Assembly (NCBI GenBank): GCA_964577055.1
Contig: CAZNWC010000005.1
Coordinates: 111,068 to 175,067 of the forward strand
Origin: PNNG01 sp964577055
GTDB taxonomy: Bacteria; Bacteroidota; Bacteroidia; UBA7662
DNA: 64,000 nt
Direction: 5' to 3'
Positions 17,159 to 25,934 of this stretch are shown here, piece after piece. Below the pieces are notes generated by a model that was not told where the DNA came from, ran no database searches, and saw nothing but the letters and a program-made list of their open reading frames with translations. Made by a program: the position numbers and the translations under genes. Positions within the stretch are counted from its first letter, which is position 1, and each line of letters opens with the position of its first letter.

Positions 17159-18400
17159 ATGCATTGGAGTGCTATTACTGCATCAGCTATTCAAGAACAG
17201 GTCATTGCCGCACTGAATCGAAATAAAAATTATCGCTCTTCTGCTGTGCTTGGTTTACCAGCAAGTTATTTAGATCCGATGGTGTTTTCACCCGACGCAC
17301 CCTTTTTGAAGGAGGCACCGTTTGCAAGAGCATTTATGGAAAACCCGAATCACATCGGGTGTCATACACTTATCGATGGAGAATCGGCATTTGAAGGTAC
17401 GCATGCTTTAGAAAGAGAGCTTTTAGCGATGTGTGCCGAAGATATGATGGGAGCCACACCTGGTGGTTATGATGGTTATGTTGCTTCTGGCGGAACAGAG
17501 GCCAACATCCAGGCCATATGGATGTATCGCAATTACTTCATGGAGGTTTTTGGAGATGAGTCGCGTCACGTAGGTGTGATGTATAGCGCAGATAGTCATT
17601 ATTCTTTTTATAAAGCTGCAAACGTTCTTCAAATTCAAGCCATCAAAATTCCTGTTGATGTTAAAATCAGGCAAATGACATTGGAAGCGTTTGAAAATGG
17701 TATCAGATTGGCACAAGCCAACGGGGTACGTGCGCTTGTTGCGGTTTTCAATATGGGGACAACTATGTTTGGCTCGGTTGACCGAATTTTGGATTATTTG
17801 CCTTTACTCAAGAAATGTGGCATGCCTTATAAAATTCACATTGATGGTGCATTTGGTGGATTCATTTATCCATTTACCAATACAGATCATCAACTCACTT
17901 TTTCTAATCCAGAAGTAAGCAGCATCGCCATTGATGCGCATAAAATGCTCCAGGCGCCCTATGGTACAGGTATTTTTTTGACGCGAAAAGGGCTCATCAA
18001 TTATAGCCATACACATGAGGCAAGTTATGTGGTTGGAGGCGACGCAACTCTTGTTGGTAGTCGCTCTGGCGCTAATTTGATAGCGGCATGGATGATAATG
18101 AAAACATACGGATATCTAGGCTGGAAAGAAAAGATGAACCAATTGATTGAAAGAACCAATCGCATTTGCGGAAGCCTGGACCGAATGGAAATACCCTACT
18201 TTAGAAATCCGGAGATGAATATGCTCACAATCCCCCGGCAATATGTCCCAGAAGCATTGGTTGAAAAATACTTGTTGGTACCTGACCGCCACGATGACAG
18301 GGCTGCTTGGGTAAAAATTGTAGTCATGGAGCACGTAACTCCGTTATTGATCAATAAATTTATTTCAGACCTGGAAAATTCTCGAGTGCCAGTTGGTTAA
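17159..18400 (+). CDS. pyridoxal-phosphate-dependent amino acid decarboxylase (group II)
   Basis: Cytoplasmic enzyme of 413 aa in the glutamate/tyrosine/aspartate decarboxylase family. ATG at 17159 is chosen over in-frame TTG 17138, which overlaps the -7 box. Visible features are GGYDGYVASGGTEANIQAIWM (cofactor phosphate region), HIDGAFGGF (aspartate contacting the PLP nitrogen) and IDAHKMLQAPYGTGIF with the Schiff-base lysine at residue 262. The short length and sequence style resemble the MfnA/tyrosine-aspartate decarboxylase branch more than GadB, but the substrate cannot be read from sequence. Terminator-bounded on its left side; it converges on a small minus-strand gene. Confidence 0.85.
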   Translation: MHWSAITASAIQEQVIAALNRNKNYRSSAVLGLPASYLDPMVFSPDAPFLKEAPFARAFMENPNHIGCHTLIDGESAFEGTHALERELLAMCAEDMMGATPGGYDGYVASGGTEANIQAIWMYRNYFMEVFGDESRHVGVMYSADSHYSFYKAANVLQIQAIKIPVDVKIRQMTLEAFENGIRLAQANGVRALVAVFNMGTTMFGSVDRILDYLPLLKKCGMPYKIHIDGAFGGFIYPFTNTDHQLTFSNPEVSSIAIDAHKMLQAPYGTGIFLTRKGLINYSHTHEASYVVGGDATLVGSRSGANLIAAWMIMKTYGYLGWKEKMNQLIERTNRICGSLDRMEIPYFRNPEMNMLTIPRQYVPEALVEKYLLVPDRHDDRAAWVKIVVMEHVTPLLINKFISDLENSRVPVG

Positions 18401-18409
18401 ATGCCAGGA

Positions 18410-18736
18410 TTAAGCCTCTATTTGTTGGATAAATTGTACTTGAATACCGCATTTTTCGCACAATGACAATGCGCCAAGTACTCCGCCGCCTCGTGACCAT
18501 GAAGAAGCAGGGCTGCTGTATTTTATCCACCGAAGTTGATGAGAAGGTCTTTGGCACAAAGGGCAAGCCACTTTTTTGCGGTACAACATAGGGTCGAGAT
18601 TGATGTCCAAACATGCCTGTACATCCTCAACGGGGAAAAATCCGTGAAATAGGATGTCCTGCCCATCTTCCGGCCTGGTTAGCGTTTTAAGCCAATGGAG
18701 TAAATCATCTTGTGCGGAAAGTTCAAAAGGTTTCAT
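18410..18736 (-). CDS. hypothetical protein with CxxC...CxxC zinc-ribbon-like pair
   Basis: Protein of 108 aa with no signal peptide. Residues about 58-61 (CPLC) and 93-96 (CEKC) form two CxxC knuckles about 31 residues apart, suggesting a metal-binding ribbon. The N-terminal half (FHGFFPVEDVQACLDINLDP) has no motif I recognise. It stands alone between the decarboxylase and sucD; coding is supported by an unbroken frame with normal composition and the cysteine pairs. Confidence 0.6.
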   Translation of the reverse strand: MKPFELSAQDDLLHWLKTLTRPEDGQDILFHGFFPVEDVQACLDINLDPMLYRKKVACPLCQRPSHQLRWIKYSSPASSWSRGGGVLGALSLCEKCGIQVQFIQQIEA

Positions 18737-18826
18737 GGCTTAGTTTTCATACACTCAAGTTAATAAGTAGAAGTGAACCCAAGTCATTCATTTTATGAAC
18801 AATTGATAGGAATTTATGAACGAAAA

Positions 18827-18854
18827 AAAAGGTGTTTCCAATGAAACACCTTTT
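18827..18854. terminator. bidirectional terminator downstream of sucD
   Basis: A perfect 12-bp stem (AAAAGGTGTTTC with GAAACACCTTTT) and a 4-nt loop, flanked by A and T runs. It lies 24 nt after the sucD stop on the minus strand. Confidence 0.85.
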
Positions 18855-18877
18855 GTGATTTGCCTGTGATAGGCCAA

Positions 18878-19750
18878 TTAGTTCAATACTTTCTTCATTG
18901 TTGTTCCGATCTCCGCAGGCGAAGCTACCACATGGATACCGCATTCGCGCATAATGGCCATTTTTGCTGCTGCTGTATCTTCTGCACCACCTACAATGGC
19001 ACCAGCATGGCCCATTCGACGACCAGGAGGCGCCGTTTGACCTGCAATGAATCCAACCACAGGCTTTTTATTGCCTTGACTTTTAATCCAGCGCGCAGCC
19101 TCCGCTTCCATGCCGCCACCAATTTCGCCAATCATAACAATGGCATCGGTTTCTGGATCATTCATGAACAATTCTACTGCCTCGCGGGTAGAAGTTCCAA
19201 TAATAGGGTCTCCACCAATACCAATGGCTGTAGTAACGCCCAAGCCTGCTTTTACAATTTGATCGGCAGCTTCATAAGTCAAGGTTCCTGACTTCGATAC
19301 GATACCAATACGGCCCGGTTTAAATACAAAACCAGGCATGATACCCACTTTCGCGCCCTCCGGTGTAATTACGCCAGGGCAATTTGGCCCAATAAGACGG
19401 CAATTTTTTCCTTGGAGATATTCTTTCGCATGGATCATGTCCTGTGTAGGAATTCCTTCGGTTATGCATACCATTACCTGAATGCCTGCATCAGCAGCTT
19501 CCATGATGGCATCTGCTGCGAAGGCAGGTGGCACAAAAATGATAGAAACATCAGCACCCGTCTCACGAACGGCGTCAGCAACTGTATTGTACACAGGACG
19601 ATCGAGGTGTTTGGTGCCTCCTTTTCCAGGAGTAACTCCGCCCACAACATTGGTGCCGTATTCAATCATTTGGGTTGCATGAAAAGTGCCTTCATTGCCG
19701 GTAAAGCCTTGTACAATGATGCGGGAATTTTTGTTTACTAGTACGCTCAT
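18878..19750 (-). CDS. sucD: succinyl-CoA synthetase alpha subunit
   Basis: Alpha subunit of succinate-CoA ligase of the TCA cycle, 290 aa. It has the CoA-binding Rossmann N-terminal domain (about 1-125; QGFTGNEGTFHATQMIEYGTN), the GPNCPGVITP segment, and the phosphorylated active-site histidine in GFIAGQTAPPGRRMGHAGAI near residue 247. It ends just before a strong terminator. The beta subunit (sucC) is not adjacent, a separation often seen in Bacteroidota. Confidence 0.96.
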   Translation of the reverse strand: MSVLVNKNSRIIVQGFTGNEGTFHATQMIEYGTNVVGGVTPGKGGTKHLDRPVYNTVADAVRETGADVSIIFVPPAFAADAIMEAADAGIQVMVCITEGIPTQDMIHAKEYLQGKNCRLIGPNCPGVITPEGAKVGIMPGFVFKPGRIGIVSKSGTLTYEAADQIVKAGLGVTTAIGIGGDPIIGTSTREAVELFMNDPETDAIVMIGEIGGGMEAEAARWIKSQGNKKPVVGFIAGQTAPPGRRMGHAGAIVGGAEDTAAAKMAIMRECGIHVVASPAEIGTTMKKVLN

Positions 19751-19808
19751 TTTCTCGAATGCTATTTATTGGGATGGTTCAAAGCGGCCACAAGATACGC
19801 CTCAATAA

Positions 19809-20576
19809 TCAATTTTTGATGCTTCTGCTTTTATCTCGGAACTGTTGTAGAAAGTTTGTGGCAAACACAAATTGGTTAAGCCTTTCGTTGTCTGTTGTCA
19901 GGATATTGGCTTTATCACCTTCCCATTCTTTTTGTCCTTTGTATATGTAAACAATCTTGTCGCCAATTTCCATCACTGAATTCATGTCATGACTATTCAC
20001 GATTGTGGTGATGTGGAATTCAGTAGTAATTTCCTTGATCAACTCGTCGATAAGGATGGAAGTCAATGGATCCAAGCCGGAGTTAGGTTCATCGCAAAAC
20101 AAATACTTCGGATTTAGCACAATTGCCCGGGCAATGCCAACCCTTTTTTTCATTCCTCCACTGATTTCTGCAGGATAAAGGTGGTTTGTATTGCTCAAGC
20201 CAACGCGTTCTAAGCAAAAATTTACGCGTTTCAAGTTTTCAGCCGGACTTTTTGGGTTGAACATTTTGAGTGGAAACAAGACATTGTCTTCCACAGTCAT
20301 TGAATCGAACAGAGCCGAATTTTGAAACAACATGCCGATTTGTTGCCGTATCTCAGATTTTTGCTGCCTGTCCATGCTAACAAAGTCTGCCCCGTCGTAC
20401 AAAATTTCACCACTATCAGGTTGTTGCAAGCCAACCATGAGTTTCATCAAAACCGATTTACCACTTCCGCTGGCACCGATGATCATATTTACTTTTCCAG
20501 GAAGCAGGCTGATGCTTAGATCTTTTAATACGGCTCTTTCGCCGAATGATTTGCTGATGTTTTTGATCTCAATCAT
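19809..20576 (-). CDS. mlaF: ABC transporter ATP-binding protein, MlaF-type
   Basis: ATPase of a lipid-transport ABC system, 255 aa starting at MIEIKNISKSFG; this start is 2 nt after the permease stop, whereas a longer frame reaching 20630 would overlap the permease. Walker A is GASGSGKS, the signature is ISGGMKKRVGIARAI, and Walker B is YLFCDEPNSGLDP. SGGM-KRVGIARA and PNSGLDP are typical of the MlaF/Mkl branch rather than of sugar or amino acid importers. It forms a translationally close pair with the MlaE-like permease. Confidence 0.9.
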   Translation of the reverse strand: MIEIKNISKSFGERAVLKDLSISLLPGKVNMIIGASGSGKSVLMKLMVGLQQPDSGEILYDGADFVSMDRQQKSEIRQQIGMLFQNSALFDSMTVEDNVLFPLKMFNPKSPAENLKRVNFCLERVGLSNTNHLYPAEISGGMKKRVGIARAIVLNPKYLFCDEPNSGLDPLTSILIDELIKEITTEFHITTIVNSHDMNSVMEIGDKIVYIYKGQKEWEGDKANILTTDNERLNQFVFATNFLQQFRDKSRSIKN

Positions 20577-20578
20577 TT

Positions 20579-21316
20579 TCAGAGGAGCAGTTGAGCGAGG
20601 AGGTAATCGGACAATAAGATGAGGATGCAACTAAAAACAACAGCTCGGGTACTTGCCTGTCCCACTTCCAACGATCCTCCATCGGTATAATACCCCTGGT
20701 AGGCCGAAACGCTGGAAATGATAAATGCAAAAGTGAATGCCTTTGTCAAGGAAAAGAACAAGTTGAAAGGCAAAAAGCTGGACCGCGCCCCTTCGATAAA
20801 TTGCTGACTTGATAAAATACCAGTGAGGTCACCCACAAAAATCCCTCCTCCAATGCTCAGTGAAATAGCCAAAATGATAAGCATTGGAATGGTGATGACA
20901 GCCGCCAATATTTTGGGACTTATCAAAAAGCCTGCGGCATTCACCCCCATGATTTCCAAGGCATCGATTTGTTCGCTTACTCTCATTGTACCTATTTCAG
21001 AAGCAATGCTTGAACCAACTTTGCCTGCCAAAACGAGCGATGTAATGGTTGGTCCCAACTCCAAAATGCTTGAATCGCTCACAATTGCACCAATAATGGT
21101 TTTGGATACTAGGCCTGATACCAACTGATAAGCGGTTTGTACCGTGGTTACAGCACCCATAAATACAGATATGATCACTACGATGCCCATGGAATTGATG
21201 CCTATACTGACCATCTGCCTGAATAGTTCATCGAAATAAACCCGGGTATTTTCGGGTTTTTTAAACATTTGCTTCAGCAGAAGCAAGTACCGGCCAAAAT
21301 GAAAAAAAAATCGCAT
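20579..21316 (-). CDS. mlaE: ABC transporter permease, MlaE-type
   Basis: Integral membrane permease of the MlaE/Ttg2B family, 245 aa with about five hydrophobic segments. Family signature regions include VIISVFMGAVTTVQTAYQLV, GPTITSLVLAGKVGSSIASEIGTMRVSEQIDALEIMGVN and the C-terminal GYYTDGGSLEVGQASTRAVV. ATG 21316 is chosen because a -7 box at 21335-21342 overlaps the only upstream alternative (TTG 21337). With MlaF it would move phospholipid between membranes; the MCE-domain partner MlaD is not next to it here. Confidence 0.92.
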   Translation of the reverse strand: MRFFFHFGRYLLLLKQMFKKPENTRVYFDELFRQMVSIGINSMGIVVIISVFMGAVTTVQTAYQLVSGLVSKTIIGAIVSDSSILELGPTITSLVLAGKVGSSIASEIGTMRVSEQIDALEIMGVNAAGFLISPKILAAVITIPMLIILAISLSIGGGIFVGDLTGILSSQQFIEGARSSFLPFNLFFSLTKAFTFAFIISSVSAYQGYYTDGGSLEVGQASTRAVVFSCILILLSDYLLAQLLL

Positions 21317-21334
21317 GTAGGTGAATAAGCTCAC

Positions 21335-21342
21335 CAAAATTA
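21335..21342 (-). promoter_or_regulatory. -7 box of the mlaEF promoter
   Basis: The minus strand reads TAATTTTG (TAnnTTTG), 18 nt before the ATG at 21316. It fixes the mlaE start. Confidence 0.55.
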
Positions 21343-21367
21343 CATTTTTTAGCGCTTATATTGTTGA

Positions 21368-22087
21368 ATGATGCATCAGGATAAAATTGCAGTGGTTACA
21401 GGGGCCACCAAGGGTATTGGAAAAGCCATAGTTGAGCTTTTAGCGAATGAAGGCTTTTCAATTTGGTTTTGCGCGCGAAATGAAACGGAGGTTTTGGCCA
21501 TGCAGCAGTGGTTGGAAGACCAACATCAAAAGAGCACTTTTTGGGGAGTTGCCTGCGACCTTGGAACCCAAGAGGGAAGAGAACAGATGCATAAAAGTTT
21601 GCATGGACATTTGCCGCACATCGACATTTTGGTAAACAATACGGGTAGATTTTTGCCAGGGGGTATCATAACCGAAGCGCCTGGCACACTTGAGTTGCAA
21701 GTTGAAACCAATTTGTACTCTGCCTACCATGCAACAAGGGCGGCTTTCCCTTTGATGCAAAAGAGCAAAGCGCCGCACATTTTCAATATGTGCTCAACGG
21801 CTTCTATTGCTGCTTATGTAAATGGGGGTTCTTATGCCATCACAAAATTCGGATTATTGGGCATGAGCAAGGTCTTACGGGAAGAGTTGAAACCATTCCA
21901 GATAAAAGTTACTGCTATTTTGCCAGGCGCTACAAAAACAGCGAGTTGGGAGGGAACGGACTTACCCGACAGCCGTTTTATGACAGCAAAAGATGTTGCA
22001 AGCGCATTGTGGGCCTGTTATTCGATGGGACCATCGGCGGTTGTTGAAGAAATATTAATGCGCCCATTAGCGGGTGACATTGATTAA
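21368..22087 (+). CDS. short-chain dehydrogenase/reductase (SDR)
   Basis: NAD(P)-dependent oxidoreductase of 239 aa with a classical SDR fold. The cofactor motif is TGATKGIG (TGxxxGxG) near residue 12, NNTG replaces the usual NNAG near residue 90, and the active site is Ser (CSTASIAAYVNG) with YAITK (YxxxK) about residues 157-161. Either of two adjacent ATGs could start it. The substrate is unknown; an alcohol or ketone is likely. It diverges from mlaE with a short shared promoter region. Confidence 0.88.
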   Translation: MMHQDKIAVVTGATKGIGKAIVELLANEGFSIWFCARNETEVLAMQQWLEDQHQKSTFWGVACDLGTQEGREQMHKSLHGHLPHIDILVNNTGRFLPGGIITEAPGTLELQVETNLYSAYHATRAAFPLMQKSKAPHIFNMCSTASIAAYVNGGSYAITKFGLLGMSKVLREELKPFQIKVTAILPGATKTASWEGTDLPDSRFMTAKDVASALWACYSMGPSAVVEEILMRPLAGDID

Positions 22088-22145
22088 CAGTATTGCCTTT
22101 TTGTTAAGAAGTCAGTACCTCGACCATTTGCTATAGCCAAGGCCG

Positions 22146-22153
22146 TATTTTTG
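22146..22153 (+). promoter_or_regulatory. -7 box of the phoU promoter
   Basis: TATTTTTG ends 15 nt before the GTG start at 22169. TTTG at 22127-22130 could be the -33 element, though the 15-nt spacer is short. Confidence 0.5.
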
Positions 22154-22168
22154 CACAGGAGTTTTTTT

Positions 22169-22837
22169 GTGAACCAGTTATCTATAGAATTATACCAATT
22201 GAAATCGGCCACCTTAGAAATGGCTGAATTGGTAAAGGCCCAAGTGGTTGGCATCATGCAGGCTACTTCCATGTTTGATCTGAGCCTCATTGATGAAATT
22301 GAATTGAATGAACGCCAGGTTGATAATATGGATATTCGCATTGAACGCAAATGCGAGCAAATATTGGCCTTATTTTCTCCAGTGGCGCGGGATCTGCGAT
22401 TTGTATTTGCAGTGAATAAAATTGTGGATGATTTGGAAGGGATCAGTGATAATGCCCACGCCATTGGCAAATATCTTTTGGAAACATCTTCGGCCTTTGA
22501 AAAACACGTATTGGTTGAATTGGAATTTGCCCGTATGCACAATCAACTGTTGGGGATGCTCGATCTTTTGATGCAGGCGTTGGAAGAGGAAAGTGTTGAA
22601 AAAGCCAGACATGTGTTGGCGCAAGAAGATTTACTCGATGAGCTCAACATCAGAGCCAATGGAGTGATTGCCAAATTAGCAACGAAGTCAAACGATGAAG
22701 TGGCGGTTACGGATTTACTCAATCTTTTGACCATCGTGCGCAAAATCGAAAAAATAGGAGACTATTTGGCCAATATTGCAGAGCGCATCATTTACTTTAT
22801 CGACGCCCGAATTGTAAAACATGGCTTGGTAGGTTGA
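22169..22837 (+). CDS. phoU: PhoU-family phosphate regulator
   Basis: All-alpha protein of 222 aa with two PhoU repeats (about 10-100 and 115-205), with charged metal-binding patches of the ExxxD type such as DLRFVFAVNKIVDDLEGISDNAHAI and KIEKIGDYLANIAERI. GTG 22169 is chosen because AGGAG lies 7 nt upstream, and the alternative TTG 22151 is inside the -7 box. Family knowledge: PhoU links the Pst phosphate importer to the PhoR/PhoB system and represses it when phosphate is plentiful. No pst or pho genes are in the window. Confidence 0.9.
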   Translation: MNQLSIELYQLKSATLEMAELVKAQVVGIMQATSMFDLSLIDEIELNERQVDNMDIRIERKCEQILALFSPVARDLRFVFAVNKIVDDLEGISDNAHAIGKYLLETSSAFEKHVLVELEFARMHNQLLGMLDLLMQALEEESVEKARHVLAQEDLLDELNIRANGVIAKLATKSNDEVAVTDLLNLLTIVRKIEKIGDYLANIAERIIYFIDARIVKHGLVG

Positions 22838-22882
22838 TACATTTCAACCAAATGCTTAGATTCATGGCACCGAATTTAGAGC

Positions 22883-23479
22883 ATGTTGCACCCGTATTTG
22901 GCACCGAATAGAATAGAAGCAGGATGCGATGAAGCAGGCCGAGGTTGTTTGGCCGGTCCTGTTGTAGCTGCAGCGGTCATCTTAGGCAGTGATTTTGACA
23001 TTCGGCCATTGCGTGATTCAAAAGCCTTATCTGCAGAAAAAAGGGCTAGGTTACGCATTTACATCGAAAAAAACGCCGTTGATTGGGCCGTCAGCAGTAC
23101 GTGCAACGAGGTAATTGACAATATCAATATCCTAAACGCATCGTTTGAAGCCATGCACAAGGCGCTCGATCAGTTGGGGATTGGTCCTGATATGCTCCTG
23201 ATTGATGGGAATAGATTTAAGCCGTATAGAACCATACCTCATACCTGTTTGGTGAAAGGCGATGCAAACTATGCATCGATTGCAGCTGCTAGTATTTTAG
23301 CAAAAACCTACCGGGATGAGCTGATGCTCCAATACCATGAAAGATATCCGGAATATGGGTGGGATAGGAACAAAGGTTATCCAACTATTGATCATCGTTT
23401 AGCTGTAGAGATGCACGGGGAAACGCCTTTACACAGAAAGTCCTTCAATATTAAGGCACGGCAACTTAAATTTTTTTAA
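22883..23479 (+). CDS. rnhB: ribonuclease HII
   Basis: Cuts the RNA strand of RNA/DNA hybrids and removes single ribonucleotides from DNA. The 198 aa contain the catalytic Asp-Glu pair in AGCDEAGRGCLAGPV (Asp16, Glu17), an Asp in LLIDGNRF (about 107) and the KGDANYASIAAASILAK motif. The length and order match the family. A plus-strand gene on its own, 45 nt after phoU and 50 nt before the next gene. Confidence 0.97.
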   Translation: MLHPYLAPNRIEAGCDEAGRGCLAGPVVAAAVILGSDFDIRPLRDSKALSAEKRARLRIYIEKNAVDWAVSSTCNEVIDNINILNASFEAMHKALDQLGIGPDMLLIDGNRFKPYRTIPHTCLVKGDANYASIAAASILAKTYRDELMLQYHERYPEYGWDRNKGYPTIDHRLAVEMHGETPLHRKSFNIKARQLKFF

Positions 23480-23529
23480 TGCCGGTTTAATTTAAGGTTT
23501 CCCATATTTTAGGATTAACCAATTATCGA

Positions 23530-25932
23530 ATGCATCCTTCGCAGAAGTTGAATGTTTTTTTGGTTGTCATTTGGTTGCTCCTGACAAAAGTGCAAGTGCT
23601 TGCGCAACATGAGACGCGTTTTGTGCCTTTGGGAAGAAGTCTAGTGGTCCCAGAAGTGTTGCACCAAATGTCATTTAGATATCAGCAACAATGGGAACAC
23701 TTCGGGAGGAATATCAATGGTTCAAATACTGTGGACGCGGTTTGGAAGGATTGTGAGAAAAACCGATTGTATTATGGATTTGGAAATGCGGTGTATGCTC
23801 ACGAGGTGGGAAGAATCAGTGCTTTACCATTGGATTCGGCCGAAGACAATGGCATTGCGAGCGATTGGAATGTAGGGCAGGCCTTTCTCGTGCCACAGCC
23901 TGGGCGCAGGGATCGACTGGTTTATTTTAATATGTACATGGATTTTTCTGTTCCGGCAGTCTTTCATAAACAAAACATTCGCGTTGGTTATTACGGCAAG
24001 GATGCAAATAACATCGTCTTTTTGGGTGGGATTGATCTAGATACGCAGGTGGTTGGGGCGATTGGGGTGGTTCGTCATCGCAACATGCGCGATTATTGGT
24101 TAGTAACTGCTGCTCGTATTTCACCTGTCAATTCAGTGCTCAAGGTATATGCGCTTAGTTCAAGTGGTGTTGCCTTACTGCCCAGTTTTGAAATGACCTA
24201 TCATCATCCCAGTACGCTAAACATCAATGCCTTACAAATGGTGGTGAGCCCCATGAACAATCGCATAGTGGTGAGTGCAGCCGAAAACTACATTACCGTT
24301 TTTGATTTTGATAACAACAGCGGGCGAGTGGTTCAATCGTTTGGCTTTGATTTCTACAGGCGATTTCCGGGGCCCTTTGGCATTTTTGGACTGCGAATGG
24401 GGGCCTTTAGCTCCGGAGGTGAGAGGTTTTATCTGTACTACCTCGATGCTAGGAGAACGAATATGCGACGTCAAATTGTTCAGTTCGATGGAATGGCAGC
24501 TGATAGTGCACTTTTCTACCAAAGCCTTTCCGGATTTGAAGTGCAATCTGAATTTCCCGAGAGTTTCCATTTGGGAAGAGATGGCAGACTCTACATTTCA
24601 ACTAGAAATTTGAACACAACCGTGGTTAGCATGACCAGATTTAATGAACCTTCGGCCTTTGGATTAGGAGCACAATTGCAGCTGGCGTATCATGTGCTGT
24701 ATACCCCCGACCCAACGGCCATACAAAGGTTTCATTTTGCAAACACCATTCCTGATTTTAATCGCAAAGACAGGTTTATCATTCAAGGTGTTGATACCTT
24801 ATGTGTAGGAGATGTGCATGAATTTAAGCTGAGTGAAAACCACCGACTGGATAGTGTTTGGTGGCAATATGATGATCCACTGACGCATCAAACCATTTAT
24901 GTGAGCAATCAAGTGCTCCGGTTGAGACTCGAAGTAGCCTCACAATTGACACTTCATGCCATCGGCTTTTATTGTGATAGTGTCATTACCTTCTCCAAAG
25001 CGTTGATCATACAAGACATTCCCAGCGATTCATTGCATGATGTAGCTTTATGTGGTGCTCCTGAAATTTTGGTTCAAGCTCCCCAAGATCAATCGGAGGT
25101 CATCCAATGGAGCAACGGTGTTGTGGGGCCTACGATCTCCATCTCTCAGCCTGGTTGGTATTGGCTCGAACGGCAGAACCATTGTGGTCTCTACAGAGAC
25201 AGCTTTTATGTGCATGAATACGATTATCCAAATAGCGGATTGCCGCGAGATACACTGTTGTGTGAAGGTGTGACTGAGTTGGTGTTGAATGCAAATGCGG
25301 GCAGCGCACAATTTTTGTGGTGGGACGGCGATAGCTCACTTTCAAAAACAATCAGATGGCCCGGTACTTACTTCTATACCATTGCAAATGCGTGCGTAAG
25401 TATTACAGATACCGTTCACGTGCACCAAACGGAATGGATCACTGAGTTGGCTTATGACACCGCAGCTTGCGAAAGCAGACCTTTCATATTTACATTGGAA
25501 GGCATAAAACCAAATTTGGTGAAAGCAAGCTGGTCAGACGGTCAAACTTCCTTTCCAAGGAGATTTGTAGATTATTTTGATGGCACAGTTCAGTTAACAA
25601 CCATTTGCGATACCGCAGAAGTTCAAGTGAAGGTAAATCCTCTTGAATGCAACTGCAAAGTGTATGCACCTACTGCATTTTCTCCGAATGGTGATGGTTT
25701 AAATGAAGTTTTTCTACCAGTATCCTCATGCTCATTCCTTTCGTTTGGCTTGAGCGTTTATGACCGCTGGGGAAAAACATATTATTTTTCACAGGACCCA
25801 ACGCGGGGATGGGACGGCCAAATGGATGGTCAGCGGGCTCCAGAAGGGATGTATACCTTCAGGCTCTTTTATACAACGCCAGATTATGGTGGGCTTCGAC
25901 TAAAAGAGGGTTTGTTCTATTTGATTTGGTAG
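23530..25932 (+). CDS. large secreted protein with gliding-motility C-terminal domain (type B)
   Basis: Protein of 800 aa. The signal peptide (FLVVIWLLLTKVQVLAQ) is followed by about 420 residues resembling a WD/propeller-like surface protein, with repeated IVVSAAENYITVFDFDNNSGRV-type strands, then Cys-containing Ig/PKD-like segments in which pairs such as DTLCVGD and DTLLCEGVTELVL recur. The last about 90 residues (CNCKVYAPTAFSPNGDGLNE ... VYDRWGKTYYF ... GWDGQMDGQRAPEGMYTFRL) are the type B gliding-motility-associated C-terminal domain, a type IX secretion signal. It converges on lpxD with only 2 nt between the stops. Confidence 0.82.
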   Translation: MHPSQKLNVFLVVIWLLLTKVQVLAQHETRFVPLGRSLVVPEVLHQMSFRYQQQWEHFGRNINGSNTVDAVWKDCEKNRLYYGFGNAVYAHEVGRISALPLDSAEDNGIASDWNVGQAFLVPQPGRRDRLVYFNMYMDFSVPAVFHKQNIRVGYYGKDANNIVFLGGIDLDTQVVGAIGVVRHRNMRDYWLVTAARISPVNSVLKVYALSSSGVALLPSFEMTYHHPSTLNINALQMVVSPMNNRIVVSAAENYITVFDFDNNSGRVVQSFGFDFYRRFPGPFGIFGLRMGAFSSGGERFYLYYLDARRTNMRRQIVQFDGMAADSALFYQSLSGFEVQSEFPESFHLGRDGRLYISTRNLNTTVVSMTRFNEPSAFGLGAQLQLAYHVLYTPDPTAIQRFHFANTIPDFNRKDRFIIQGVDTLCVGDVHEFKLSENHRLDSVWWQYDDPLTHQTIYVSNQVLRLRLEVASQLTLHAIGFYCDSVITFSKALIIQDIPSDSLHDVALCGAPEILVQAPQDQSEVIQWSNGVVGPTISISQPGWYWLERQNHCGLYRDSFYVHEYDYPNSGLPRDTLLCEGVTELVLNANAGSAQFLWWDGDSSLSKTIRWPGTYFYTIANACVSITDTVHVHQTEWITELAYDTAACESRPFIFTLEGIKPNLVKASWSDGQTSFPRRFVDYFDGTVQLTTICDTAEVQVKVNPLECNCKVYAPTAFSPNGDGLNEVFLPVSSCSFLSFGLSVYDRWGKTYYFSQDPTRGWDGQMDGQRAPEGMYTFRLFYTTPDYGGLRLKEGLFYLIW

Positions 25933-25934
25933 TA

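Noticed and set aside
18747..18944. Minus-strand open frame of 65 aa over the sucD terminator
   Set aside because: It includes the terminator hairpin and overlaps the sucD 3' end in another frame; no support.
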